Below, in pieces: positions 20,018 to 31,130 of a stretch of 64,000 nucleotides of DNA. The notes under the pieces are model-generated. The model had not been told where the DNA came from. It worked only from the letters and a program-made list of their open reading frames with translations, and searched no databases. Every line of letters begins with the position of its first letter. Within the stretch, counting starts at the first letter, position 1. The stretch is from Macrolepiota albuminosa. Lineage: Eukaryota > Basidiomycota > Agaricomycetes > Agaricales > Agaricaceae. Position numbers and translations under genes: made by a program. Where the stretch lies: the NCBI GenBank assembly GCA_027475525.1, contig JAMWFC010000073.1:1211413-1275412 (forward strand), in the 5' to 3' direction.

Positions 20018-21250
20018 ATGCCGCGTAAAGACGCTCCTTCCGGCCCAATTTCCGCCCAAGCCCAGCAAGATCTCGTCTCTGACGGTATCGAGAACTTTGA
20101 GCTCCCCAAGAGCCTCGTCACCAAGATTGCCAAATCCGCTGTAAGCCCTCGTTTTCATTTTGTGTATTGGACCAGGTACGCTAATCACACAAAAACACAC
20201 ACGTAGCTTCCGGATAATGCGAAGTTGCAGAAGGAAACTGTGCTGTCGCTCGTGAAAGGTTCGACGGTGTTCATAAATTACCTTGGTACGTTCCCATCAT
20301 TATACCATGTTTTTTTATTCGTGTGTGTTAAAATTACGAACTTTTAGCTGCGACGTGCGTATACGATTTATGAAGCCCTATCACGAACTTCTCTCAACGC
20401 GTTCGTTGCCATAATGTAGAGCCCACGACGTGGCGGTCTCAAAGCAACACAAGTCCATCTCCGCCTCGGACGTGCTGAAAGCGCTCGAAATGATCGAATT
20501 CGGTGACCTCGTCGAAAGGCTACAAAATGAACTAGTCAGTACGTATGTTCCACCATGAAACATGTCCAATCTCTAATTAAAAATACAATATATATCAGTC
20601 TACCGTGCCAATGTCAAAAGCGACAAGAAGAAAGCCCCGCCGCCATCCTCTGCGTCCGCGTCCGCGTCTATATCCGTGCCCGTGCCCGTGCCCGTGCCCG
20701 AGTCCGCACCCGACCTCGAATCTGAATTTGTAGCCTCAGCCTCCGCACCACCGCGTCCCCCGACGATCAAAGCCAAAGCCAAAGCAAAAGACCTAGGTGC
20801 GCCATTCACATCTGTGCCGCTCGTGCAGCACGCGCTGCAGGCGCACCCGAACCAGATGGACGTGGATTGGGAAGAGCTTGGCGACGCTGCTGCTGCGGCG
20901 TCTATATCTGCAGCTGGGGGATATGTGGGTCAGGATCGGGAGGGCGATGAGGTGGGTGACGAGGGAGAGGGAGAGGAGGGTCCGGATTATCAGGACCAGG
21001 ATGAGCAGGAGATCGGGAGGGCGATGAGGTGGGTGACGAGGGAGAGGGAGAGGAGGGTCCGGATTATCAGGACCAGGATTATCAGGACGAGGGGGACGAG
21101 ACTGAGGAGGATGAGAAAGGTGGAGAGGAGGTTGTGGATCTGATGCAGGTTGAGGAAGCAGAATTGCAGAAGGATGCACGGGGACTTGACGATGCAGATG
21201 GAGTTGGGACGAACGAGGTCACTGCCCAAAGAGAAGAAATACATGTTTAA
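20018..21250 (+). CDS. Dpb4/POLE3-like histone-fold protein (DNA polymerase epsilon / CHRAC subunit)
   Basis: A small histone-fold subunit that, in this family, pairs with Dpb3/POLE4 in DNA polymerase epsilon and in ISW2/CHRAC remodelers in the nucleus. Exons: 20018-20140, 20207-20285, 20348-20354 (7 nt), 20420-20538, 20599-21250; all four introns are 60-66 nt GT-AG and phases agree. The start MPRKDAPSG precedes the fold: ELPKSLVTKIAKSA, LPDNAKLQKETVLSLVKGST, VFINYLAATAHDVA and ISASDVLKALEMIEFGDLVE. The C-terminus has VPVPVP and KAKAKAK runs and a long acidic tail ending EEIHV. The acidic tail is frame-shifted by the 77-bp repeat at 20934; removing one copy restores one reading to the stop at 21248. 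Confidence 0.9.
20934..21087. repeat. 77-bp tandem repeat in Dpb4-like acidic tail
   Basis: Copies at 20934 and 21011 match at 75 of 77 positions. Because 77 is not a multiple of 3 the repeat shifts the frame; single-copy sequence reads GPDYQDQD-YQDEGDETEEDE. Confidence 0.9.
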
Positions 21251-21759
21251 TGTTATAGAGCTTGTTTTCACAGCACACAGGCTCAGATTTCGACTGCAAT
21301 GAAATGACAAACAAATTCAAATTGACTTTAAATTCCTTGATGGTTTCAGGTCAGATTGCCTCATAAGAGAATATAACTGCAATGACACACTTTTTTACCA
21401 TAGCAGCTGGATTTCAGGAGGGTTTCACTAACGATATACCTATATCATTTCCGTGATCAATCGATATCCCAAATCGGGTCTACAGCGCACGCGCACACGC
21501 TCAATTGATTATACCATACTGCATGCATGCGCACTTACTATAATATTCCGATTACTATAATTACAACGTTGTATAACATATAGCACTAGTGCTCTAGCGC
21601 ATGAGTCAAATTTGAATCGAAGGCCCACAAATTAGGCACGGCAATAACCCAGAAGATTTTGACAGCAGTTGGGCTTCTCATGATCAGCGGATACGTATGC
21701 CTTCGCGTTTGCTCATCTCAACTATTACCACACCTCCGCTATTCTGAACTCGGAAACCC
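21251..21759. other. Intergenic region upstream of the coiled-coil gene
   Basis: AT-rich, no coding features. CACTAACGATATACC at about 21427 would fit the left end of a CACTA element, but I could not find its inverted partner to the right, so I do not call it. Confidence 0.4.
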
Positions 21760-23444
21760 ATGTCTTCTGCTGTTGAGTCGACCAAAAAAGTCAAGGTCTC
21801 CGAATTTATTGGGCGTCTGGATGGGTTAACGGAGCGAATGAACATCGTCGAGGCTTCTGCAAAGAATACGGAGTCAGAATGGCAGGAAGGTATAGCGGCG
21901 AACAAGAAAGAGCTGGAAGGACTGAAAAAGACCATCGAGGACCAGGGAAAAGAGATTGCAAATGTTCTTTCCGAGAATCAGAAGCTTCAGCAGGAAGTAA
22001 TGGCATTACGAAAGAGCCTTGATGATATCCAGAACGTCAATGAAAATGCAAGTACGACTTCCGATGAAAGCTCAGATGAAGCCGAAAGTGTCCGATTAAA
22101 AGCGGAAGTGGAGAAAGCAGAAGCAAGTGATGCGGCCTACAAGGATATTAACATGAAGGTATGTGGCATGAATAAAAGACTAACAATTTGGATTTGATCA
22201 CTGATGAACATCCAAAGGAGCTGACAAGATATGCCTTTGCTCAGCAGCTGGGAATCCCAAAGAAGATGCAATCGAAAAACATACCATGGTATCCCGAGAG
22301 CAACGACACGTCAACTTGGCCTCGAATTCTGGGAACAGATGATCCAGTTATACGCTTCCGATGGGATGAGCCTTGGGACCATCCAGACAACTACCGTTCG
22401 ATTCAATTGATAATGTCATACATGCGACAACATGGGGCAAGTATCATGCCAGCAGCAGCTACAGCACTGATACATATCAGTGATGAAGATCATCAGCGAC
22501 AAGTCCACGATCGATTCTTGAGCATTCAGAAACAATTGAGGGAGGATGGTTTTTTAGATTCACATAACAAACGCATCTTGATATCCATGAGTAATGCAAG
22601 GCCAGAAAATGAGGCAGCAGACGTAACAGCAAAAGTATTAGAGATGAAGAAGAAACGTGGTATCAAAGCTATGTTGATGAGTTGTGCGCAAGGGGTGAGC
22701 CTTCTATACCAAGTGTTAGTCCGAAAAGGTCCAAAAAACTAATCTTCTCATAGAAACTTGAAGTTAGAAAGCAACAGCGACAAAATTTACCAGCTGGTTC
22801 CAAATACATAGATGCGAAATATGATGCAGCCTTTAATGCAAAATTAATGTCTGACGATGAAGATGAATTTGATGAGTCTGGTAATAAAACAGGACGTTTT
22901 ATCTCACATGCACCACTCTATCGAAGCAAAGAGGTCAGTTATCTACTGCCATATTGTCAATATAAAGACATACTCAAATTGGAATTATACTCAGCTTATT
23001 GCACTCCTTGCCACTGTAGATGCTGCGTCTGACCCCGAGAAGTCTAGGCGTTATATAACCCGTGTTCGTGGTGAACTGATTGATGTACCTCCGAAAAAGT
23101 CTAACAAGATTGAGAATGAAGCCAGGCGCTGGATGATAGACGAAGCATGGTTAGCCAAAGAAGAGAACATTAATTTTGATGAAGAGACTCGCATTGTAGA
23201 CAACAGAAAGGCATGGGGGGATTCAGAGGATCCAGAGGATGCTGCGATGAAATGAGCACAAATCAAGGAAGCTAAAAAAGCGAACATGATGGAGAAGAAA
23301 CGAAGGGTGATTAAAAGTGATGTTAAGAAGGCAATGAAAGCGAAACATGGCAGTAAGAAGAAAATGCAGGGTAAACAAGTGACAGCTGCAAGGACAAGCA
23401 AATGTGGAAGTGATGATGAGGAGATGGAGTTGATTGATGACTAA
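21760..23444 (+). pseudogene. Coiled-coil protein gene, possibly second gene of a CACTA element
   Basis: Exons 21760-22158, 22218-22694, 22754-22933 and 22995-23444 join in phase across short GT-AG introns. The N-terminal part is a heptad-rich coiled coil (about residues 20-125: EGLKKTIEDQGKEIANV, NQKLQQEVMALRKSLDD). A globular middle follows (NIPWYPESNDTSTWPRILG, FRWDEPWDHPDNYRS), then an acidic patch SDDEDEFDESG and a Lys-rich C-terminus (KKAMKAKHGSKKKMQGK) likely to be a nuclear signal. A TGA at 23253 (probably from CGA) interrupts it before the last 62 residues. I do not recognise a named domain. Its stop lies about 110 bp from the transposase end, which suggests but does not prove that the two belong together. 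Confidence 0.6.
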
Positions 23445-23557
23445 ATATTAGACGTACTTTTCAAGCTCATTCATTGTCATCAAATAGATACTCGTCTGGT
23501 TCGTTGCCTATCTATCAACTTTTAAAATACTTGTCATATAAAAAAAATAAAATATAC

Positions 23558-26500
23558 TCACTCGGTCAAGAGAAACAAGTACCCATAAGTCACGGTCAAT
23601 GACTCTTGAATAGCTGGGAATCTTTGCAAGAGGACTGTCAATCTGTGAGATGCCAATAACCTCTGGTGAATCAAATTCATTGGCATATGCGGTATAAATA
23701 CCAAGGATAGTTGTGCTAAATTTACAATCTGAGTAAAAGACTAATGGACAGGATAAAAGTAACACTTACTAAACATCCCATGGAAATGGAGGCATATTAT
23801 TGTCACGACACATTCGATGAACTATTGCGCATGCATGGGGAGGCTTATCAGCAATGTTGATGACGAGTAGTAATAAAATTTCAACAGGTATGCGCCGATC
23901 ATGATTGTCCATTATAAAAGCAATTGAATCAGCTTTTGTTGCCTTATTTTGAAGAGAACCATAGCGTATCCCTTCCTTCCGCACATAAGGCAAAGGTTGG
24001 CATGCTTGATGTCGGTAAAATGGCGTTCCATCATTCATTGAAGTGTCACTGACAAGATTCAGATCTGGCCAGAGGTTCTGTAGATATTTAAGGATAATAG
24101 GAATATGATGAGCCATTAGGAAGAATAGATGAGACATCAACACGCTTTCCAAGACGCTTTGGAAGTGAGATGTGGTTGTCCAAAGATGCTTCAGCATGAT
24201 AAATAGCAAGTTCGGTCATCATACCTCCCCTGTTCTCATGTCCTTCTTGATGGATAATAGATTCAACATAGTCCTTTTCGATCTGTGGTGCATCCTCAGG
24301 AAGCAAAACAAGATATTCATAAAGCAGATGTGTCATGATCCAGTTGCGCATCAGAGTCAGCTTTATACGGCCACCATCATGTCCATTGTGATTTACTTTC
24401 TTGAGCATTCCATTGAAGCGCTCAAATGCGAAGAGCCACCAGCCATAGACAGGCCCAAAAAGCTTGATAAACTTGATGTAGTGCGTCGAAAGGTGGTTGT
24501 TAATCGTCATATGTATTCCAAGCCTCTTCAAGGACCAGGTGTATTGATTTAGATATTCTTGCCCCATCTGAGCCTGGTTAATTGAAATTGAACGAGATGC
24601 AAGCAGTCGTACTCCAAGAGCAAGCTTTAACCCAGCCTCATATATAGCTCTGTAGTTTCGGTTGTGCCAAGGAGGATTAGCAGCTGTTGATGAAATTGGT
24701 GGTTCTCCCTGATGAATATTGTCATTAGCATCACGCCAAGCCCACCAGAGGATGACGGGAGCAATAGAAATGATACGGCGCCATTCATCTGCCTTTTTGA
24801 GTAACTGGTTTTCTCCGAGCTTCAAGTATCTTGATGTCAAAAGAGCATAAACAATTATAGCAGTATAACTCACATCCTTTGGTAATTGAGTAACATGGCT
24901 AGGCCATTGTATGCTGTTAATGATGTTCTCAAATTGTTTCTTTGCAGAGTCATTGCCACCAGAGCCCGAAAGCATATATGCCTTGAACAATACATCAGTG
25001 AAGAAGTGAGCAATAATCCCTTCCAACATGTTGAGCCATCACTATACTATAACAAATAGAAAAGCGCACCAAGGAAAACATTGTGCATGAAATCAAGCAC
25101 CATTTTCGAAGAAGGAAGCCATCCAGGAATTGTATTAAAAATAGCCCATCTGATTCCATGATCACGAAGAATTGTTTGTTGTTGTGCAGTGCCAGAAACC
25201 TTTGATCGATAGGCCCATTTCAAAAGTTCATAATCGTCTTTTTTGGCTGTAGCTGTGTGATATATATTAGCCAAAAAAGAAGTGACATTCAATGAAGTTG
25301 CCTGTGTGACTCACATCCATCATAACCGGATAGTTGATTAATGTCAAGAACATTTGCATTACAATAAGGGCATGGATGAAAATCATGAGTATGCCCAGCT
25401 AATCCATTAAACTTATGTGAAGCAGGCGTATCACAATTTCCGCATAAACAATCTGTGTAGACCATGTCTGGATCCTCACCGTGTATTTCCATCTTGACTC
25501 CTGTCGACTATTTAATAAGTAGCAATACAAATGGGTGATTACTAAATGATGATATACCTTGCTTAAGTTGCTTGAGCTCATCAACAATTGATTCCATGGC
25601 ATTATTCATTTGTTCGGTCATAGGTTCCTTTGGTCCAGGCATCATGAAAAGGCAGATTGCATTGAACAAAATATAACGGTGCTTGCGAGGTAGATTATTA
25701 ATGACAATATAGACAGGACCAGTTGAATGGGAACGCCCAGAAAGCACACCAAACCTGAATTCAAATTCTGATTAGATACTTGTCACTAGCATCAATAGAA
25801 TAAAAAGGCTTCGAACTCACCAGTCGGTATTTAATGTTAATTGAAGCCCAAAGCAATGAGTATATAGCTTTCTTGCATATGGACTGGCAATAGGCACATC
25901 ACGAATGGTTCCCATGTCTCCAACTTCACGGCGAATACCTGTTTCGGCCTGATACCACATGTCACCATCATGAATATCTGTCATTATAAAATCTGGATCG
26001 TTCTTTCAATTTGGTATGTATGCTTCCTTTCGAGTCACCATTGCTGCAAATCCTGGACGCAGGAACATTCGGCGAAGACTTTCAATGATAGATACTCGCG
26101 GATGAATGAGAGTTGCCATTCGAACACCATTTTTCTCAGTGTAAATGATACCTGTGCAATTTCGAGTAGGACAGGTGGGACTATTGAGATCTTTGATTTG
26201 CGACGGCATGAAGTGTTTCCAGCAGACAGGACAGATTGGTTGCTGTATTATATGTGCATCAGGATCAATACCAAGACGTTTCCTAGCACTCTGCAGGGTT
26301 CTGACTGGCACAGGCTCTTCTGGAAGTGCTTTTGCAACAGAAAGAATGTTTAATGTCGCGTTGAGGTCCTGGGAGGCATGTTCCCAGCTCAATTTACCAA
26401 AGACGTTCCCTAAAACAGCCTTAAGATATGCCATTCGTACACATGGTGCTTCCTTCATAGCAGGAATCCAAAGATTTGGCTCAATGTTGCCATTCTCACT

Positions 26501-27087
26501 GGGATCTTGCCATGGATCCGGATCCGGATCTGGACTTGCAATAACAAACATCTCGCTGGCTGGTGTGTTGGCAGACGTCTGGCAAGATGGTGCATGGGAT
26601 GAACTATGAGATGGTTGACCAGATGATCCTTGAGACAATGTATGTGATAGCTGGTGTGACAGCACACCAGACTGTCTATGACAAGATGGCAGACGTGATG
26701 GTGGACGTGAAAGTGCAAGCAATGGCCCACCGAAAGAACCGTGGCGAGATGGTCTATGAGAAATGGTGTGAGATGAGCCAAACGAGGATGTACGCATATG
26801 TAAGGGCATTTGTCCCTCTCCGAGCTGATGGTCTGGTGCTCCATGGAGCGCAGATGGAGAAGGCAACTGTGACAAGATTGTTGATTGGCTTTCCCTACCC
26901 TGAGTGCTAGGGCCAGTAGACAGTCCACTGCATATCCTTGAAACTCCAATTCCAGCACCTCTGGCCAACGAACAAGGTCCAATAGTGTGTTCTCGAGCGT
27001 ATTTCCTTTCATGACATGTTGATATGTAAAGCCTCCTGGGTGTTTTGAGCACCGCGGGCAATAGCAAGCCACACGTATAGATGTCAT
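23558..27087 (-). pseudogene. CACTA/EnSpm-type transposase (Tnp2-like), with introns and a stop
   Basis: Catalyses cut-and-paste transposition. Start MTSIRVACYCPRC (27087) gives a C-x2-C finger (CPRCSKHPGGF...H). A Ser/Pro-rich spacer and LWIPAMKEAPCVRMAYLKAVLG follow, then a second finger ICPVC...CPTRNC. The core motifs TDIHDGDMWYQAETGIRREVGD, HSTGPVYIVINNLPRKHRYI and PGPKEPMTEQMNNAM come next. Further on are CPYCNANV, LDFMHNVFLGAL, LFGPVYGWWLFAFERFNGML and NHNGHDGGRIK, in the order seen in basidiomycete CACTA transposases. A final exon at 23558-23760 has GIYTAYANEFDSPEV. Several exon joins are needed, and an in-frame TGA lies in IPN-KNDPD (about 26005). Terminal repeats were not located. 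Confidence 0.8.
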
Positions 27088-27228
27088 CAGAGTGTTTTCA
27101 ACAGATGTCGACCAGTGAGCCCGGGTGTAAGTAGAATAAGTAAATATCTGACTGTGTGAATTTGGAAATATTCGTGTCGACGTACTCTCAACACGCGCGC
27201 GCGCTAGCTGCACTAGAGCTGACGTCGA

Positions 27229-27382
27229 CGTTTTTTTTCTTCTAAGTCCTAAAAATTTCCAACGTATATCAATTTCAATGTTATTCAAGTTGTTCAAAAT
27301 TTTCACGTTTTTTTTCTTCTAAGTCCTAAAAATTTCCAACGTATATCAATTTCAATGTTATTCAAGTTGTTCAAAATTTTCC
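27229..27382. repeat. 77-bp near-perfect tandem repeat
   Basis: Copies at 27229 and 27306 differ only at the last base. Non-coding, AT-rich, just upstream of the transposase gene. Confidence 0.9.
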
Positions 27383-27554
27383 AAGTAGAAAAATTTCTGA
27401 AATTGAAATGATAGAAAAGCATAGGACAATTTATATATGTTTGTAAATTACGTCTAGTCGAAATCTGAGGCTTTGTGCTGTGTTTGTTTCCTTTGTGCGT
27501 GCTAGCTATCGCTGGACATCCACTATTTATAAAAGAAATAAAGACTCATATATC

Positions 27555-27652
27555 TCTCTCCCTGGGAATCGAACCCAGCTTTCGCGCGACGTAACAATCG
27601 TAGTAAACACAGGAATGACAGGCGCGTGTACTAACCGATATACTAGCAGAGA
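27555..27652 (-). tRNA. tRNA-Asp(GTC) with 27-nt intron
   Basis: On the minus strand the cloverleaf is complete. Acceptor TCTCTGC/GGAGAGA has one G-G mismatch at pair 6-67. The D arm is GTAT-ATCGGTTA-GTAC and the anticodon stem CGCGC/GCGCG carries C-T-GTC-A in the loop. The T arm is CTGGG-TTCGATT-CCCAG. The intron (27589-27615) sits one base 3' of the anticodon, the canonical place, so mature length is 71 nt without CCA. Its 5' half is repeated at 27668-27744 by the 77-bp duplication. Alternative: a slightly degraded copy, given the acceptor mismatch. Confidence 0.8.
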
Positions 27653-27744
27653 AGTTATTATTAGTCTGTAACAATCGTAGTAAACACAGGAATGACAGGC
27701 GCGTGTACTAACCGATATACTAGCAGAGAAGTTATTATTAGTCT
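27591..27744. repeat. 77-bp perfect tandem repeat over tRNA 5' half
   Basis: Copies 27591-27667 and 27668-27744 are identical and duplicate intron, anticodon, D arm and 5' acceptor strand of the tRNA-Asp gene. Confidence 0.95.
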
Positions 27745-28003
27745 CGGCTTTATCTATATATACCCAGTTGGCTTTCGATCAGCCCTTTTAATTGGAAAGG
27801 TTCCCGATGTTCCTACAAGTTCTTCTTATCGGAGAATGGGTCAAAGCTTGCAGAGAAACGTGAGGCTCACAGGACCAACACAATAGATGAGTTTGGACAT
27901 AAGCTCACATAGCAGATCCTTCTTTTTTCTGATTCTGATTCTATGGTCTACTGGCCATCACATCATGTCATCTGCCATTGTTCCGGTGTCGAATTTCAAA
28001 TTT

Positions 28004-28157
28004 CATCTCTCATACCTGGCGCTTGTTAATTTATGTATAGCTTTGTCCATTTGTAGCGCTGTGTTCCAGACGCTTCCATTCATCTCTCATACCTGGCGCT
28101 TGTTAATTTATGTATAGCTTTGTCCATTTGTAGCGCTGTGTTCCAGACGCTTCCATG
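28004..28157. repeat. 77-bp near-perfect tandem repeat
   Basis: Copies at 28004 and 28081 agree at 76 of 77 positions; non-coding, about 200 bp upstream of the dehydrogenase. Confidence 0.9.
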
Positions 28158-28361
28158 ACCAGATTTCATTGAAACCTCTTCCGCTTGGACGAGTTCCTCC
28201 ACTGAACCACATCAAGATGTCCATTCTCAACCATCGTGCAATTCTACCTCTATAATCCAGCCGCAACGTCTGAATAATTCCAAAAAGTCCATATTGTGTA
28301 CAGATGACGTCTATTTATTACAGCATACGTATACAACAGCGCTTACACAACGCCGCCGCCA

Positions 28362-29383
28362 ATGCCTACAGCCCTTGTCATCGGCGCGTCCCGTGGTCTC
28401 GGATACGAGCTCACAAGGGTCCTCCACGCAGACGGTTATCGGACATTTGGAACGACCCGCTCAGGAGACAGCCAGCTTCCTCCCGGCGTCGAACGTATCA
28501 GCCCAATCGACACCGCCCACGAAGATGCAGGCGCCAAGATCGCTGTGGCGCTGGGAGAGACCAAGCTTGATTTGGTCATTGTGAATGCTGGGGTTTTCAA
28601 GAAAGAGGTGCGTCGTTGGCTGGGCCCAACAGTGCCGAGGCGTTCTTAATGGTGCATCAGTCCTTTGGTGAACCGAATTTTGAAGATGAGGTCGAGATGT
28701 ACAAAGTTGTCGCTATCGCGCCTGTCTTCCTCGCCCACCATCTGTACGTATCACGTTTCATTATTACCAACTCAATAGCATCTGATGTGTCTTTTCATAC
28801 TGACCTGTTGGCACCGCGGTCAAAGTTCATCCTTATCACGACAGAGGGTGCCTCCATCAAGCTACGTACGAAGGAAGAAGGTGGCGGGAACTACGGCCAC
28901 CACGGAAGCAAAGCCGCTGCCAACATGGTCGGTAAACTCCTTGCAAACGACTTCCAGGATAAAGGCATCACAGTCGCTATGATACATGTAAGTCTTAGTC
29001 TAACCATTCCCCAGCCGCTATCGCAATTCAATATTATAAACTACTACAGCCTGGCTTTATGCGGACGGACATGACAAGGGATGTTGGGTATGACAAATAC
29101 TGGGAATCAGGCGGAGGCAAGGCGTCCCCCTCACTGATAATCAATCCTATACTCAACCTCAGCAGCTGTCGAGCCCGCTGTAGCGGCGCGGTCCACGGTC
29201 GATTTTATCACAACTCTCACCCATGAACAAACGGGAACGTTCTGGGCCCCGCGAGGCCTAAGGTATGCCACAACCCATCTAGTCACAAACCCATGATTGC
29301 TCAACTATATCTACAGAGACATCGGCGAGGCTGAACGTGTCATGGGGAAGAATCTGCCTACACCGCTCGAGTTACCATGGTGA
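28362..29383 (+). CDS. Short-chain dehydrogenase/reductase (SDR)
   Basis: NAD(P)-dependent oxidoreductase fold. Start MPTALVIGASRGLGYEL at 28362 has the G-x3-G-x-G dinucleotide-binding motif, followed by LDLVIVNAGVF (the NAG motif). Exons: 28362-28607, 28661-28743, about 28798-28987, 29050-29116, 29166-29262, 29317-29383. The fourth intron is GC-AG (GCAAGG donor), the others GT-AG. The acceptor before LAPRSKFILITTEG is not a clear AG, so exon 3 start is uncertain and the gene may be damaged there. The active-site segment reads GGGNYGHHGSKAAANM: Ser-Lys are present, but four residues before Lys is His where the family has catalytic Tyr. The C-terminus is PTPLELPW. Substrate unknown; about 245 residues, normal for the family. 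Confidence 0.8.
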
Positions 29384-29399
29384 TTGTACTCCAGTTCTG

Positions 29400-30883
29400 T
29401 CGATCTCCTACATTCTTGTTTCAGTTTCTTTCTCTGGGTGTATCTTGGTTCCAACTACAGAGAAGCAGAGCGGTAAATACACACGAACTGCATTCAACCT
29501 TCTCGAACATGTTTTCTTTGCAAGGCATTATAAAGTGAGTCATTGTAGTAGAAAGCATCGTTTGTTTCGTTCGTTCAAAAAAATTGGTGATTGCCAGAAT
29601 AGTCTGGGCATCGATTTCTCGTCGAGGAAGCATCTGTAATCGCGGCGTCAGTTATATCCTGACTCGGCACATTATGAGATGGTTAAGCTTTCCTCGCATT
29701 CGCTTTGGCACATTCTGAGATTGCTGTAAATCTCGTCAGTTTCGCAGGACCTTTGAGCATGGAAGGCAGATCATTTTGTATCCATGCTGAATCAATTGAC
29801 AGGGTTTTCGGTTAGGAAGCTAAGGGATTGCGGCTCGTATTGTGTGCGCCGAGGCGGTAGTATACCCATCTCCCATATCGACTGCAGCAGAATCCTCAGA
29901 CGGAGCCGGGGTGGGACCACGCGAGCGATCCTGAAGCCTTTACCGGGCTTCCACTGCGTTTTTTCCCCCGCGGTAGTCGTGGACACAAGAGATAGTGTAG
30001 TAACCACAGAATCGGCACGAATGTTGGGGGGTCTACTGCTGTAAGTACCCGTGAGCATCCGCGCTGATGAGCATCTGGTCAACTGATGAGATGATCCGAG
30101 CCCATTCTTCTATGTCGCGAAACTATTCGTGAAACCGTCTTCTTCCCAGCCCCCGTGCCCGTGTTCCCCACAGGACCTGACAGCCTCAGAGTAGCCATAC
30201 GGTTTCCCTCCTTCTGCACCTCCGTCAGAATACCGCGTTTGGCACTCTTATGTCTCAAACTCTCCCAAGGAACGTTGTCCCTCCTGCCTTCGTCATCCGT
30301 CTCTAGCGCATACATCCGAATACGTGGTCGTCGTGGATTGCGCCGATTTCGTCCTCTCAGCTCTTTGGGCCGTCGGCAACGGCGGAAGAAGGAATGGATC
30401 TTCCTCCTCGTGCATCTCAGACTCCTTCCCAGACTCCTTGCGATCAGGCCAATTGAGGGCAACTACATGCATTTCGTACTGTTGCGGCGACTTTTGGCCC
30501 TCAAGGTCACTCGTGGCCGGGACGTAACGAGGGCCGCATACGAAGACGTTGTCTTGAGCCTTGTGTCGCCTCATGAGCCACTTGTACATTAACCACGCAG
30601 CAAGAGCTCCCCATAATATGCCGGGAACCACAAATACGGGTATGAAATAAGGAGGCTGAACTTGTGCCCGGATTTGGGATGCGCTGCGGAACCCGTCTGC
30701 CGATTCGTATTGGCTGTAGAGATCGGAAGAGTAGATGCGGAGATGCTCGATGCTGCGAAAGGGGTTGTGGATGTCCTAACAGACGGTGCAATTATCACGA
30801 TTGTATCTCCACGATGGGTGAAATCGTAGGCGAGGCATGTATCAGACCCAGATCCAGAGCCGTCGTTGGTTGGGGTTGGGGTT
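29400..30883. repeat. Duplicated host segment, copy 2
   Basis: Aligns in order with 850-1190 and 1640-2325. It begins just after the SDR stop and includes the membrane-protein gene on the minus strand. It is the better-preserved copy. The match stops in a GGTTGGGGTTGGG run at 30870-30883, the same place at which copy 1 meets retroelement DNA. Confidence 0.75.
29792..30798 (-). pseudogene. Unknown single-span membrane protein, frameshifted
   Basis: Minus-strand frames together give a polar N-terminal part (SSDLYSQYESADGFRSASQ), one strong transmembrane segment PVFVVPGILWGALAAWLMYK with a following basic WLMRRHK (cytoplasmic side), then a charged tail (ALNWPDRKESGKESEMHEEE). The tail continues in another frame as YALETDDEGRRDNVPWESL and GNTGTGAGKKTVSR. 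At least two frame changes occur, so it is probably inactive or mis-assembled. No named family recognised. Copy 1 (1640-2325) keeps the same segments in poorer condition. Confidence 0.5.
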
Positions 30884-31062
30884 GGGCAGGGTGGCGGGGA
30901 CAGGGAAGCTGGAGCGGGAGGTCGAACTTGGACACAAGCACCGGTATGGGCACGGGCCAGCGCAAGAGAGTTTACAAGGTCATTGTGGATGGCCTCGAGG
31001 CACTTATAATATTCGAACCGGCGTTTGAGGAACCCATTTGAGGGGGATTTGAGGTGAGTGCC
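30884..31062 (+). pseudogene. Fragment of TVP38-like gene tail
   Basis: Plus-strand sequence ending GAGGGGGATTTGAG|GTGAGTG matches, in opposite orientation, the C-terminal coding exon and donor site of the TVP38-like gene at about 18347-18600. The shared order is CTTGCGCTGGCCC, GAGGCCATCC, CGCCGGTTCGAA and CCTCAAATCCCC. It is a short isolated exon copy with no rest of the gene. Confidence 0.6.
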
Positions 31063-31130
31063 GCGAGAAGGAGATGTATTTCGCCGATATAGCTTAGTTG
31101 AAAGTAGTAACGTCGGTGACCGTCGTCACA

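Noticed and set aside
21427..21441. CACTAACGATATACC as the left terminus of a CACTA element
   Set aside because: No matching inverted terminus (ending TAGTG) was found to the right of the transposase up to about 28.3 kb.
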